A stretch of DNA of 64,000 bases from Bryobacterales bacterium. GTDB lineage: Bacteria > Acidobacteriota > Terriglobia > Bryobacterales > Bryobacteraceae. Numbering within the stretch: the stretch's first letter is position 1; the number at the start of each line of letters is the position of its first letter. This document shows positions 1 to 7,613 of the stretch, one piece after another. The notes beneath the pieces were generated by a model that was given only the letters and a program-made list of their open reading frames with translations, was not told the DNA's origin and searched no databases. Location of the stretch: positions 18,498 to 82,497 of the forward strand of contig CANFEY010000012.1 of NCBI GenBank assembly GCA_947446025.1. The letters are read 5' to 3'. Both the position numbers and the translations under genes were made by a program.

Positions 1-1
1 C

Positions 2-229
2 CGTACACTGCGGTCCTCGCCGGGCCGTTGCTTGGTCGCATCCCTCTCGACCGACGTAGGCGCCGAAGTTCGAGTGCTCCTGTTCGGAAGGAGGCACCGC
101 CAATACAAGGTGTAGTTTATTGTCGACGGAGAAATCCGTACCGTGTCCATCGTGCACATACGACACTGGGCACGCAGGGCAGTATCGGCTAGCGAACTCG
201 CCGAGAGACTGAAGGGGATCCATGACTGA
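2..229 (+). pseudogene. ParE/RelE-like toxin, C-terminal part, in-frame TAG
   Basis: The frame beginning at base 2 reads without interruption to TGA at 227-229 except for one TAG at 113-115. The segment before it (LLFGRRHRQYKV) and the segment after it (FIVDGEIRTVSIVHIRHWARR) match the end of ParE/RelE-family toxins, where a basic LxFGxRxxxYRV strand is followed by a hydrophobic strand and an HIRHGARR-like tail. The N-terminus lies outside the window, so the antitoxin cannot be seen. The end overlaps the start of the next gene by 8 bases. TAG replaces a residue that is usually hydrophobic or Tyr in the family. It is probably an inactive toxin; readthrough or a base error is the alternative. 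Confidence 0.55.
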
Positions 230-854
230 GGCGGACTGGTTTGTCGACTTCGAACAGATGCGGCATCAAGTCGAACAAGTTATCCAGATCTTCCATATGG
301 AACGCACTCTCAATGAGATAGCGCGAAGCAGCCCGGAGACATGGCACGCCATTAATAGGTGTGGTGCATTCTGGGGCACTCATCGGAACTGCTTAGACAC
401 CACTCTCTTTATCGTAATGGGGCGCCTTTTCGACAAGTCTGGAGGGGCCACCTCACTTCGCAGCTTTCTTAAGGCCACGGCGGAACACCCTGGTTTCTTT
501 ACCAAGTCCGCTCTGCGAACTCGAAAGATCGGGCAAGGCGTTTTACACAAGTGGTTGGACGGGTGCGTGGAGGGTGCCTGGGTGTACGCTCCCCTCCGCA
601 ATAGAGTGTACGCGCACATCCAGGAGAAGGACCGGAATCGGATCGACGAGCTTTATTCGCAGACCCGATACGATGAAGTAGAGGGGATGTTGCGTTTTTT
701 GAAAGGCGTCATTGACGACCTGTGGGAGCTCTACGTCAACGGTCACGAATTTGGCACGCTCGGATCAAGCTACGAAAGTTTTGTCAACCGAGTGCAAACC
801 GAAGCGCGCCTCGTGATGGAGCAGATAACCCGTGCCGAGGCGACTGCGTCCTAA
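222..854 (+). CDS. HEPN/AbiU2-like protein
   Basis: This is a 210-residue, mostly helical soluble protein with no signal peptide. Near residue 127 it carries LRNRVYAH, an R-x5-H motif of the kind found in HEPN domains, many of which are RNases or partners of nucleotidyltransferases. The overall pattern (N-terminal helix, FWGTHRNC, an LFDK segment, RNRVYAH, late amphipathic helices) resembles proteins annotated as HEPN AbiU2-like. It follows a ParE-like remnant, which fits a defence or toxin-antitoxin context. Its end overlaps the converging membrane-protein gene by 4 bases. Catalytic activity is an inference; the gene could also be a non-catalytic HEPN protein. Confidence 0.6.
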   Translation: MTEADWFVDFEQMRHQVEQVIQIFHMERTLNEIARSSPETWHAINRCGAFWGTHRNCLDTTLFIVMGRLFDKSGGATSLRSFLKATAEHPGFFTKSALRTRKIGQGVLHKWLDGCVEGAWVYAPLRNRVYAHIQEKDRNRIDELYSQTRYDEVEGMLRFLKGVIDDLWELYVNGHEFGTLGSSYESFVNRVQTEARLVMEQITRAEATAS

Positions 855-1168
855 ACCGCAGTTTCCGAGAGCAGCATCCAGATCATCACGCACAACCCGC
901 TGGCCGCGAGGAATGCGATGAACTTGGCGAACGCGGGGCCCATGAACTCGAAGCGGAGCAGCAGCACGAAGGCTAGGCCTCCGTGCAGCGCCGCGGGGTT
1001 TACGGGGCGGTCGAACATGCTGGTGAACGGCACGGCGAAGATGTAGAACAGCAGCGGCACGTTGGAATCGTAGCGCTTGCCGAAGAGCTTGAAGATGCCG
1101 ATGATGGCGAGCGAACTCACCAGCACGGCGACCATGTTCGTGGGAGTGGCGCGGAAAAACATATCCAC
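851..1168 (-). CDS. small membrane protein downstream of mtrB-like gene
   Basis: This is a 105-residue protein with three or four hydrophobic segments (about residues 11-26, 38-52, 62-72 and 80-100) and few charged loops, so it is an inner-membrane protein. I do not recognise a family. It lies 38 bases downstream of the porin gene on the same strand and may be the last gene of the decaheme cytochrome/porin operon. That is positional inference only. Confidence 0.5.
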   Translation of the reverse strand: MDMFFRATPTNMVAVLVSSLAIIGIFKLFGKRYDSNVPLLFYIFAVPFTSMFDRPVNPAALHGGLAFVLLLRFEFMGPAFAKFIAFLAASGLCVMIWMLLSETAV

Positions 1169-1206
1169 TGAATCTATCGGCGGAGGCTCGGGCGGGGTTT
1201 AGGGGG

Positions 1207-3195
1207 TTAAAACGCCCAGGTAACCGAGGTGTACCCCGTATGCGCCCGGAAGCCTTGCGCCGAGGAGAACTGCTCGCCGTAGCCGTAATTCTGGTAGCCG
1301 GCATTCCACCGGAGCTTGTCGTTAATCCGTACCGAAAGTTTCCCCTGCGGCGAGGTGAACCGCAGCGGGAACGTCTGCACCGATTGGAACGCGGCCAACG
1401 ACGTGTACCCGGCGTTGCCCAACACCGTTGCCCGCCCGTCGCCGGTATCCTGAATGTGGCTCAACCCCAGTGACACATCCACCCGGCCGCGCACCGTGAA
1501 ATGGGCCGAGAGGTTCGCCGTGTGGAGGTTGCTCACGTAGTAGGACCGGTCATTCGTCACCGACACCGTCGCAGTCCCCACGCGCGAGAAGTAGCTCAGC
1601 GAGCCCAGCGTATCCAAGTGCAGCTTGGCGTACGAGGCGTCGATGAAGAAGGTCCGCGAAATGGTCCACGTGCCGTCCGCCCCATACTGCCGGTTGCGTG
1701 ACGCGAAGCTGTACAGCGACCCCGAGTTCACGTTGTAATCCGTTCGCACATAGCCGGCAAACCGGAAGTCCCCGCGCCGGTACTCCGCCCGCCCGCGGAA
1801 CGCCTGGAAATTCTTCCCGCTCACCGGATAAAACGGCTGATCCGCGCGCCCGATCTCCCCATCGAAATTCATCGTCAGCGACTTCGTGGGCCGCAACCGC
1901 ACGCCCAGGATGCCGGTGTTCAGCCCGTTTTCCTGCTCCGACATGGGCTGCACCCCCACCGCGTTGAAGCCCTCGATCGACCGCACCCGCCGCGTCGAAT
2001 ACTGATACCCCAGCCGCACGCCGAGCCAGGTCAAAGGCCGGTAATCCGCGTCCGTCGAATTCGCAATCGTCCGAATCCCCAAAAACTCAAACGGCACAAA
2101 CGGCCGGATGGGCGATCCGTTGGTTAACTGCGTGAACACCGAGCTCCCCGACATCCGAATATGCGACAGCGCCGTCTGATTCGTAATCGTCAGCTTCGTG
2201 GAAGGAAACACGCTGAAGTTGAAGCTCCCCGTGGCCGCCGGACGCTGCGCATTCCCCGCCGTGAACACTTGCTGCGTCACGTTGTTGCCGAACCGGTCGG
2301 TCCCGAACCCTGTGCCATCCTGAATGAACGCCCGCTGGCCCTTCACATAAGTGAACCGCCCATTCACTGCCCACCACCGCGATTCCTGCATCAGCACCAC
2401 GCGCCAATAGGGACTGGTCCCATGATACGGCTCGGTGCGCTGGAACGAAGTCAGCGTGCTGTTGTCATTGACGTTGTAGCCCGCCGACGGCGCAGGCAGC
2501 CGGATCGAGTTGTCTTCCTTGAAGTCCACCCACCCGTGCATCACGTTCAACCGCCACCCCGCGTACCCGGCCTCAAACCCCGCCCGATACTCCCGCTGCT
2601 GGCGCCGCACGTTCGCGAACAGGGCAAACTGATCAGCCCGCCCATCAAACAACTGCGCCGACGTGATCGCCGGACCGGTCTGCTTGTTCTGCGAATACCC
2701 CAGGAAAAACTTCAGCGAGCTTTGCGGGAACAGCGTCAAGTCGTGGTCCTGATAATTGCGCACCGTGTCCGCGAAGTGCTGGCCATGGTCCGACCGCAGC
2801 CCTGGATTGTAGTACGCATTCGAGCGCCAGCTCAAATCGTAGCGATACAGCCGGTTCTTCTCGACGCGCAACGACGCATTCTGGTACGGATCATTCCCCA
2901 GCCCCTGTGTGTTCAGCTGGATCTGATCGAACGCGCTCCCGTGCCCTTCCACCGACTGCACCGACAGCGAACTGCTCAGCAGCCGCAACCCGTTCCCGTA
3001 ATTCACCGTCGCGCGATACGTACCCTGGTCGCCGCCCACGCTGCGGAAGCGAGCCCCCAACTCAAACGACTGCCGCACGTTGTAGCCGGAGTGGTTTTCG
3101 CCGCGCGTAATCCCGACCGGTTCCCCCGTGGGAGCCACCGTCGGCTGCGCCGATGCGGCGGCGGCCAGCAACGCAACTATGGCAAGCCGTCTCAT
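1207..3195 (-). CDS. MtrB/PioB-family outer-membrane beta-barrel protein
   Basis: This is a 662-residue exported porin. The start is the ATG at 3195 (MRRLAIVALLAAAASAQ), which gives a clean signal peptide; longer upstream readings lie inside the cytochrome gene in another frame. The mature protein consists of alternating polar and aromatic strands ending in a terminal Phe (TSVTWAF), typical of an outer-membrane barrel. The start overlaps the stop of the decaheme cytochrome gene as ATGA, so the two are probably translated together. In known systems such barrels sheath an MtrA/PioA-type cytochrome and carry electrons across the outer membrane. The family call rests on barrel architecture plus the decaheme partner; the N-terminal CxxC of Shewanella MtrB is not visible. 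Confidence 0.8.
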   Translation of the reverse strand: MRRLAIVALLAAAASAQPTVAPTGEPVGITRGENHSGYNVRQSFELGARFRSVGGDQGTYRATVNYGNGLRLLSSSLSVQSVEGHGSAFDQIQLNTQGLGNDPYQNASLRVEKNRLYRYDLSWRSNAYYNPGLRSDHGQHFADTVRNYQDHDLTLFPQSSLKFFLGYSQNKQTGPAITSAQLFDGRADQFALFANVRRQQREYRAGFEAGYAGWRLNVMHGWVDFKEDNSIRLPAPSAGYNVNDNSTLTSFQRTEPYHGTSPYWRVVLMQESRWWAVNGRFTYVKGQRAFIQDGTGFGTDRFGNNVTQQVFTAGNAQRPAATGSFNFSVFPSTKLTITNQTALSHIRMSGSSVFTQLTNGSPIRPFVPFEFLGIRTIANSTDADYRPLTWLGVRLGYQYSTRRVRSIEGFNAVGVQPMSEQENGLNTGILGVRLRPTKSLTMNFDGEIGRADQPFYPVSGKNFQAFRGRAEYRRGDFRFAGYVRTDYNVNSGSLYSFASRNRQYGADGTWTISRTFFIDASYAKLHLDTLGSLSYFSRVGTATVSVTNDRSYYVSNLHTANLSAHFTVRGRVDVSLGLSHIQDTGDGRATVLGNAGYTSLAAFQSVQTFPLRFTSPQGKLSVRINDKLRWNAGYQNYGYGEQFSSAQGFRAHTGYTSVTWAF

Positions 3196-4118
3196 CTGAA
3201 GAAGAACGAATCCGCATTCGACCCGTGAATGCGCACGTGGCACGAGGTGCAGTTCTGGAACCGGGGATCCGCCATATTGTGGAACGTGGAATTCCTGGGA
3301 ATCCCGTTCGCCTGCCGCCCGAAGTTCCCCGAACCCGTGTGGCACTCCAGGCAAACCGTGTACACCACCGGGCGCTTCAGCAGCCGGGGATTGGTCGACC
3401 CATGCGCGCTGTGGCAGGTCTCGCAGCCTTCCACCCGGACCGCCGCGTGCTCGAATACAAACGGTCCGCGCTTGTCGATGTGGCACTTCATGCACGGCTG
3501 CTCATTGCCCACGCCCTGCTCCACCATTCGCGGCCGGGCCCCCATATTCCACGTCGCGGCGAACGACCCGTGTGGATTGTGGCAATCGGTACACTGCACG
3601 GAGCCTTCGTTTACCCGGTGCTTAAACGGCATCGAAAACTGAGCCCGCACCGTCGTATGGCAGCCGTAGCAGAGGTCGCGCTGCTGCTCGGTTTTGAGCA
3701 GATTCTTGGGCGCGGGCGACCGGTGGATGGAGTGGCAATTCGTACACACCACGTCATCCAGCGTATGTTCACTGCGCCGGATGTTGGCCCGCGAAATCGA
3801 CTGCGCATGGCACCCGAGGCACGTGTCGGCCACCTGTGTGGGCGACAGCTTTGAAAACGCCCGAGGGATGGTATCCTTGCCCCCGCCTGCTCCCACGTGT
3901 CCCGACGCCGGACCGTGGCAGCTTTCGCAGCCCGTCTTTTCAGGAGCCTGATTACCCGCCGCGATGCTCTTATAGTGGGGATTGCGGAAAAACGTGGAGT
4001 AGAGGTCGATGTGGCAGGTCCGGCACGCGTTGCTGCCCACGTAGTCCTGCGCAGCCGCCGGCAGCGCGCACAAACCAATCAGCAGGGCTAACGGAGCCCA
4101 CGCATTGCAACCTGACAT
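3192..4118 (-). CDS. periplasmic decaheme cytochrome c, MtrA/DmsE/PioA type
   Basis: This 308-residue protein has a signal peptide (start MSGCNAWAPLALL, cleavage after PAAAQ) and exactly ten CxxCH haem sites: CRTCH, CESCH, CLGCH, CTNCH, CYGCH, CTDCH, CMKCH, CETCH, CLECH, CTSCH. Ten haems in about 300 residues is the MtrA/DmsE format. The protein would sit inside the neighbouring barrel and pass electrons between the periplasm and the cell surface. An in-frame TTG at 4139 is an alternative start, but the ATG at 4118 gives the better signal peptide. No outer-surface MtrC-like cytochrome or inner-membrane CymA-like quinol oxidase is in the window, so the direction of electron flow is unknown. 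Confidence 0.88.
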   Translation of the reverse strand: MSGCNAWAPLALLIGLCALPAAAQDYVGSNACRTCHIDLYSTFFRNPHYKSIAAGNQAPEKTGCESCHGPASGHVGAGGGKDTIPRAFSKLSPTQVADTCLGCHAQSISRANIRRSEHTLDDVVCTNCHSIHRSPAPKNLLKTEQQRDLCYGCHTTVRAQFSMPFKHRVNEGSVQCTDCHNPHGSFAATWNMGARPRMVEQGVGNEQPCMKCHIDKRGPFVFEHAAVRVEGCETCHSAHGSTNPRLLKRPVVYTVCLECHTGSGNFGRQANGIPRNSTFHNMADPRFQNCTSCHVRIHGSNADSFFFR

Positions 4119-4147
4119 CTTCCAAATATAGCGCACCAAAATAGTTT

Positions 4148-4196
4148 GCCCCGGAGCGAGTCTGACCTTGTTACAGGTAAGACCCGGCTCCGGGGC
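4148..4196. repeat. long imperfect hairpin upstream of cytochrome operon
   Basis: GCCCCGGAGC at 4148-4157 is matched exactly by GCTCCGGGGC at 4187-4196. Between them GTCT/AGAC and ACCT/AGGT add further pairing around a small loop. The 49-base element lies just upstream of the start of the decaheme cytochrome gene (minus strand) and directly before the transglycosylase remnant (plus strand). No T-run follows on either side, so it is not a typical terminator. It could be a 5' leader structure or a dispersed palindromic repeat. Confidence 0.55.
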
Positions 4197-4199
4197 ATT

Positions 4200-4496
4200 G
4201 TGGAACAGAACTACTTTGTCCAGCTGATGCCTACCATTGGGACGATGTTGTGCAGCATGCTGATGCCCGCCACACAGTCCGCGCTGGACGTCGAAGATCC
4301 CTTCGACCCTGAAGAAAGCCTCATGGCCGGCGCCCGCCTGCTAAGGGAGTTGCTCACCCGCTACAACGGAAGCCTCCCACGCGCTTTAAGCGCCTACAAC
4401 GCCGGTCCCAAGAAAGTAGACCGCGCAGGCGGCATCCCCGCCATCGCCGAAACCCGCCAATACGTAGCCCAAATCCTCAGCCGCCTGGGGGACTGA
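4200..4496 (+). pseudogene. lytic transglycosylase (SLT) C-terminal remnant
   Basis: The last 75 or so residues match the second half of an SLT domain: LMPATQSALDVEDPFDPEES, then the long helix and the hallmark AYNAGPKKVDRAGGIP followed by ETRQYV. The first half, which carries the catalytic Glu and the GAMGLMQ segment, is missing or scrambled (GTMLCSMLMPAT). The sequence just upstream is the palindrome at 4148-4196 and not coding sequence. This is most likely a truncated murein hydrolase gene without activity. Confidence 0.6.
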
Positions 4497-4812
4497 CGGC
4501 ACTCACCGGGCTCCGCTGTCTCGATCTCCCACCTCTTCAACCACATACCACTTCCCTCCACCAGCAACCCAAATCCCGAGCGCTATGCTCCAACCAAGCA
4601 GCCGGGTGTTGGTATTGCACAGTACCGGTTGGCCAAAGCCGCAGGGGCCTAGGAAACTCTGTGGCACGGTGCGTCGCGCAAAGGCGTTAGTCCGTCTTGC
4701 GCGATGGATCACGGTGTTAGCCTCCCGGCAGGGGGGCAATGGGTGATAGCGCCGTTAACCCCTATCCGAATCAGGGCGCGCGCACTGAGAAAACAAGTAA
4801 GATTAACGAAGG
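4497..4812. other. 316-base intergenic stretch, no supported gene
   Basis: A 78-codon minus-strand frame (4503-4739) runs through this stretch, but it matches nothing I recognise and has no clear ribosome site. The stretch probably holds decayed sequence linked to the neighbouring transglycosylase remnant. TAAGAT at 4798-4803 lies 9 bases before the next start codon and may be its -10 element. Confidence 0.3.
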
Positions 4813-5262
4813 ATGTCCAATTCGCAGGTTCCCATCAAGCTGACCGCTTCCGCGAAAATGATCAAGGCCGGCTACGCTCTTGCGCTGCTGTTGGCCCTCG
4901 CCATTGGTGCCTACATTCTCACACTCCAAAACCCGGACACTAGCCTATGGTGGCTGCTCGCCCTCCCGGCGGCGCTCGCAATCTATGCGGTGATCCACCA
5001 TCTGCAACTCAGCTTCACCCACATCACAATCGACAACGGGCGCATCCGCTACGAAGCGGGAGTGTTCGCAAAATCCACCCGCACCATGGACCTCTCCAAG
5101 CTTCAAGACGTGCGCGTGGACCAAACCGTCCCGCAGCGCCTCTTGGGCATCGGCGATCTGTCTATCGAATCCGCGGGCAACACCAGCCAGATCGTGATCC
5201 TCGCCATCGACCGCCCGCAGGAAGCCGCGGATCGCATCCTCGAACTCGCCCGCGCCCGCTAA
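4813..5262 (+). CDS. bacterial PH (bPH2/DUF304) domain membrane protein
   Basis: This 149-residue protein has two transmembrane helices (about residues 17-36 and 43-60) followed by a cytoplasmic bPH2 domain. Typical features are the strand ITIDNGRIRYEAG, the S/T-R-T-x-D-L motif (STRTMDLSKLQDVRVDQ), QRLLGIGDLSIESAG and a closing helix with Ala-Asp-Arg-Ile. The domain is the YdbS/YdbT type; its function is unclear and probably envelope-related. The stop overlaps the converging SpoU gene by 4 bases (CTAA). Confidence 0.75.
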   Translation: MSNSQVPIKLTASAKMIKAGYALALLLALAIGAYILTLQNPDTSLWWLLALPAALAIYAVIHHLQLSFTHITIDNGRIRYEAGVFAKSTRTMDLSKLQDVRVDQTVPQRLLGIGDLSIESAGNTSQIVILAIDRPQEAADRILELARAR

Positions 5263-5789
5263 CGCCGCAAGGCGACGAATTTCCGCAGCAGCTCATACAG
5301 CACCACTCCGCCCGCCGTGGCCACATTCAACGAGTGCTTTTGACCGAGCATTGGGATACGCACGTGTGTATCCGCCAACTCCAACACCGGCGCGCTCAGT
5401 CCGTCCACCTCATGCCCGAACATCAGCAGCACCGGAAACCGAGGCGTCCACTCAAACAAATCTACCGACCGGTCGTTAGTCTCAATCGCCGCGATCTCAT
5501 AGCCTCGCGCGCGGTGCTCTTTTACGCGCGTCAATGCATCCAACGTGTGGTCCCAGCGAACTGTATCCTCCGCCCCTAGTGCTGTCTTTGAAATTTCCTT
5601 CTTGGGGGGATAGCTGGTGTACCCGCACAAATGCAGCGCCTCCACTCCAGCCGCGTCGCAGGTCCGGAAGAACGACCCCACGTTGTACATGGACCGCACG
5701 TTCTCCAGCAGCACGGAAACCGGCAGCGGACGCACAGAATCATAGGCGGCCGCACCCGCGGTCGCGCGATACGGAACTCGTTCGCTCAT
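5259..5789 (-). CDS. SpoU/TrmH-family RNA 2'-O-methyltransferase
   Basis: This 176-residue enzyme is probably a SAM-dependent ribose methylase for tRNA or rRNA. The SPOUT motifs are in order: motif 1 LLENVRSMYNVGSFFRTCDA (residues about 28-47), motif 2 LLMFGHEVDGLS (about 121-132), and motif 3 IPMLGQKHSLNVATAGGVVLYE (about 145-166), which forms the knot and binds SAM. It has no N-terminal substrate-binding domain, so the target cannot be told. Its ATG follows the stop of the upstream PQQ dehydrogenase directly (TAAATG), so the two are cotranscribed although unrelated in function. Confidence 0.85.
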   Translation of the reverse strand: MSERVPYRATAGAAAYDSVRPLPVSVLLENVRSMYNVGSFFRTCDAAGVEALHLCGYTSYPPKKEISKTALGAEDTVRWDHTLDALTRVKEHRARGYEIAAIETNDRSVDLFEWTPRFPVLLMFGHEVDGLSAPVLELADTHVRIPMLGQKHSLNVATAGGVVLYELLRKFVALRR

Positions 5790-7499
5790 TTATGGCAACG
5801 CGAAGACGTACATCGCGTTCGCCCCCGCGGGGACCTTTAGCTCCGGCACTTCGGCCGCAAGCTCCGGCAGCTTCAGATTGTCGCCCGTCATCACCGCGAT
5901 GTACTGCTTACCGCGCACCGCATACGTGATCGTGCTGACCGAGATGTTGCCGCCCAGGATCGCCTCCCACAGCATCTTGCCGTTGTTCGCATCGAACGCC
6001 CGGAACCTGCGCGACATGTCGCCGTGGAAAATCAGCCCGCCCGCAGTAGCCAGCACCGCCCCCATGCTCGGCGCGCGGCCCACGTCAAAGCGCAAAATCT
6101 CGCCCGTGGAAAGGTTGATCTTCGCGATCCCCGTCAGCTCGTTCGGATTGCCGCCCGGCCGCTGCACCACCTTCCAACTTTCGCGCCCGCCCGGCTGCGC
6201 CGAAATCAACTCGCGGCAGTTGTCGATGTACGACGTGTACAGCGAATTCGTCACCGGCGAATACGCCGCTGGCCAGTAGCTCTTGGCGTTCCAGTAACAG
6301 ATGGTCTTCTTCTGCCCCGGACCCGTCACCACGTTGTCCCAATTGATCGTCGCCTTGCCCGTCTTCACGTCGATGTCGGAGATGGCGAAATTCGGCGTGT
6401 CGAACGGAAACGGAGTCGCCCACAAAAACTCGCCGGTGTGCCGGTCGATCACCGAAACTCCCCCGCCCTCCGCCACCGTCACGCTCACGTCCCGCTGCTC
6501 ACCACGCTTCACATTCGCGCTAATCCACTTCACCGACTTCGGATCGGGATTGAATGCAACCCGAGCCAGTGTGCGCTCATTGGTGTGGTCCAGATCCGAG
6601 TCGTCGCCGGGAAGATGCTGGTAATACCACTTCAGCTTGCCCGTCGCCGGATCAATCGCCACCGTCGAGTTGCTGTAGAGATCCGCCGGCGCAGTCTTCG
6701 ATACGCCGTCCGCCGTGCCGTGGCGGTCCATGCGCCGGTCCGGCATCGGATTCGCGACGCCCCAGATCAGCGTCTTGTTCGCCACATCATAGGCGCCCGG
6801 CAATCCCCAAGTGGAGGCCAAGCGCTTTTCAAGCGGCGCGCCCGCCCAAGACTCGGCACCCGGCTCACCATCCGCCGGCGTGGTGTAGAAGCGCCACAAT
6901 TCCTTTCCCGTCAGCGCATCGTGCGCCGAGATGAAACAGCTGGCCCGGTTGCCCGCGCACGCGCCGCCCGAAATCACCTTGCCCTCCGCAATGATCGCGC
7001 CCGAAGTATTGCCGCGCGATTCCACCTTCGCCTCCCAACGCTGCTCACCCGTGCGCGCATCCAGGCCCACCACGAAGCTATCCGGCGCGGTGTACGCGAT
7101 GATATCGCCGAAAATCGCCAGCGTCTTCGCCCTGCCCTGAGCGGCCTGGTTCGCCGGGACTTTGCGCTTGTACTCCCACAACACGTCGCCAGTGGTTGCA
7201 TCCAGCGCCTGCACAATGGCCCCCGGAGCGATGACGTACATCACCCCGTCGTGGACCAGCGGGATCGTCTCCGTCTGCCCCGCCCCAATGCCGCGCGACC
7301 ACGCCATCTTCAGTTGCCCCACGTTCGACGTGGTGATCTGATTCAACGGGCTGTAGCGCTGATTATCGTAGGTCCGGCTGAACATCAGCCAGTCATTCGG
7401 GCTCGGATTCTCCAGCATCTGCTGCGTCACCGGCACGAAATTCTTGACCTGGGCAATCGCCAAGGCACCGAAGGCAAAAAGTAGGATTGTGCGTTTCAT
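5790..7499 (-). CDS. PQQ-dependent alcohol dehydrogenase, quinoprotein type
   Basis: This 569-residue periplasmic beta-propeller enzyme has a signal peptide (MKRTILLFAFGALAIAQ). The mature start DWLMFSRTYDNQRYSPLNQI is characteristic of methanol/ethanol-type quinoproteins. Blade motifs recur (ALDATTGDVLWEYK, GLDARTGEQRWEAK, AHDALTGKELWRFY), then a late RPGGNPNELTG and a C-terminal GKQYIAVMTG blade. The family oxidises alcohols with PQQ and Ca or a lanthanide and passes electrons to cytochrome c. GGACAGNRASCF lies where related enzymes carry a disulfide near PQQ, but the two Cys are not vicinal. No haem domain is fused, and the substrate is unknown. Confidence 0.85.
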   Translation of the reverse strand: MKRTILLFAFGALAIAQVKNFVPVTQQMLENPSPNDWLMFSRTYDNQRYSPLNQITTSNVGQLKMAWSRGIGAGQTETIPLVHDGVMYVIAPGAIVQALDATTGDVLWEYKRKVPANQAAQGRAKTLAIFGDIIAYTAPDSFVVGLDARTGEQRWEAKVESRGNTSGAIIAEGKVISGGACAGNRASCFISAHDALTGKELWRFYTTPADGEPGAESWAGAPLEKRLASTWGLPGAYDVANKTLIWGVANPMPDRRMDRHGTADGVSKTAPADLYSNSTVAIDPATGKLKWYYQHLPGDDSDLDHTNERTLARVAFNPDPKSVKWISANVKRGEQRDVSVTVAEGGGVSVIDRHTGEFLWATPFPFDTPNFAISDIDVKTGKATINWDNVVTGPGQKKTICYWNAKSYWPAAYSPVTNSLYTSYIDNCRELISAQPGGRESWKVVQRPGGNPNELTGIAKINLSTGEILRFDVGRAPSMGAVLATAGGLIFHGDMSRRFRAFDANNGKMLWEAILGGNISVSTITYAVRGKQYIAVMTGDNLKLPELAAEVPELKVPAGANAMYVFALP

Positions 7500-7599
7500 G
7501 CTCGAACTAGGGTGACTGAAGTCGCGCGCTGACGCAAGCCCTGCGCGGCATAGCGCAACCCTCGCCGGATTACGGCCTTTAAAGTGGCATTCTACATGC

Positions 7600-7605
7600 T
7601 ACATT
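7600..7605 (+). promoter_or_regulatory. candidate -10 TACATT, near-leaderless start
   Basis: TACATT lies 8 bases before the ATG at 7614, with no Shine-Dalgarno sequence between them. This is the spacing expected if transcription begins at or next to the start codon. Confidence 0.35.
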
Positions 7606-7613
7606 TATGGCGT

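Noticed and set aside
2161..3228. 355-codon plus-strand frame across the porin gene
   Set aside because: An antisense shadow of a GC-rich gene, rich in Arg, Pro and His without protein-like pattern.
1207..3495. Longer porin reading frame starting at 3495
   Set aside because: The first 100 codons lie inside the decaheme cytochrome gene in another frame and give no signal peptide; the ATG at 3195 does.
4503..4739. 78-codon minus-strand frame
   Set aside because: No family resemblance, no ribosome site, and it lies in a stretch of apparent decay.
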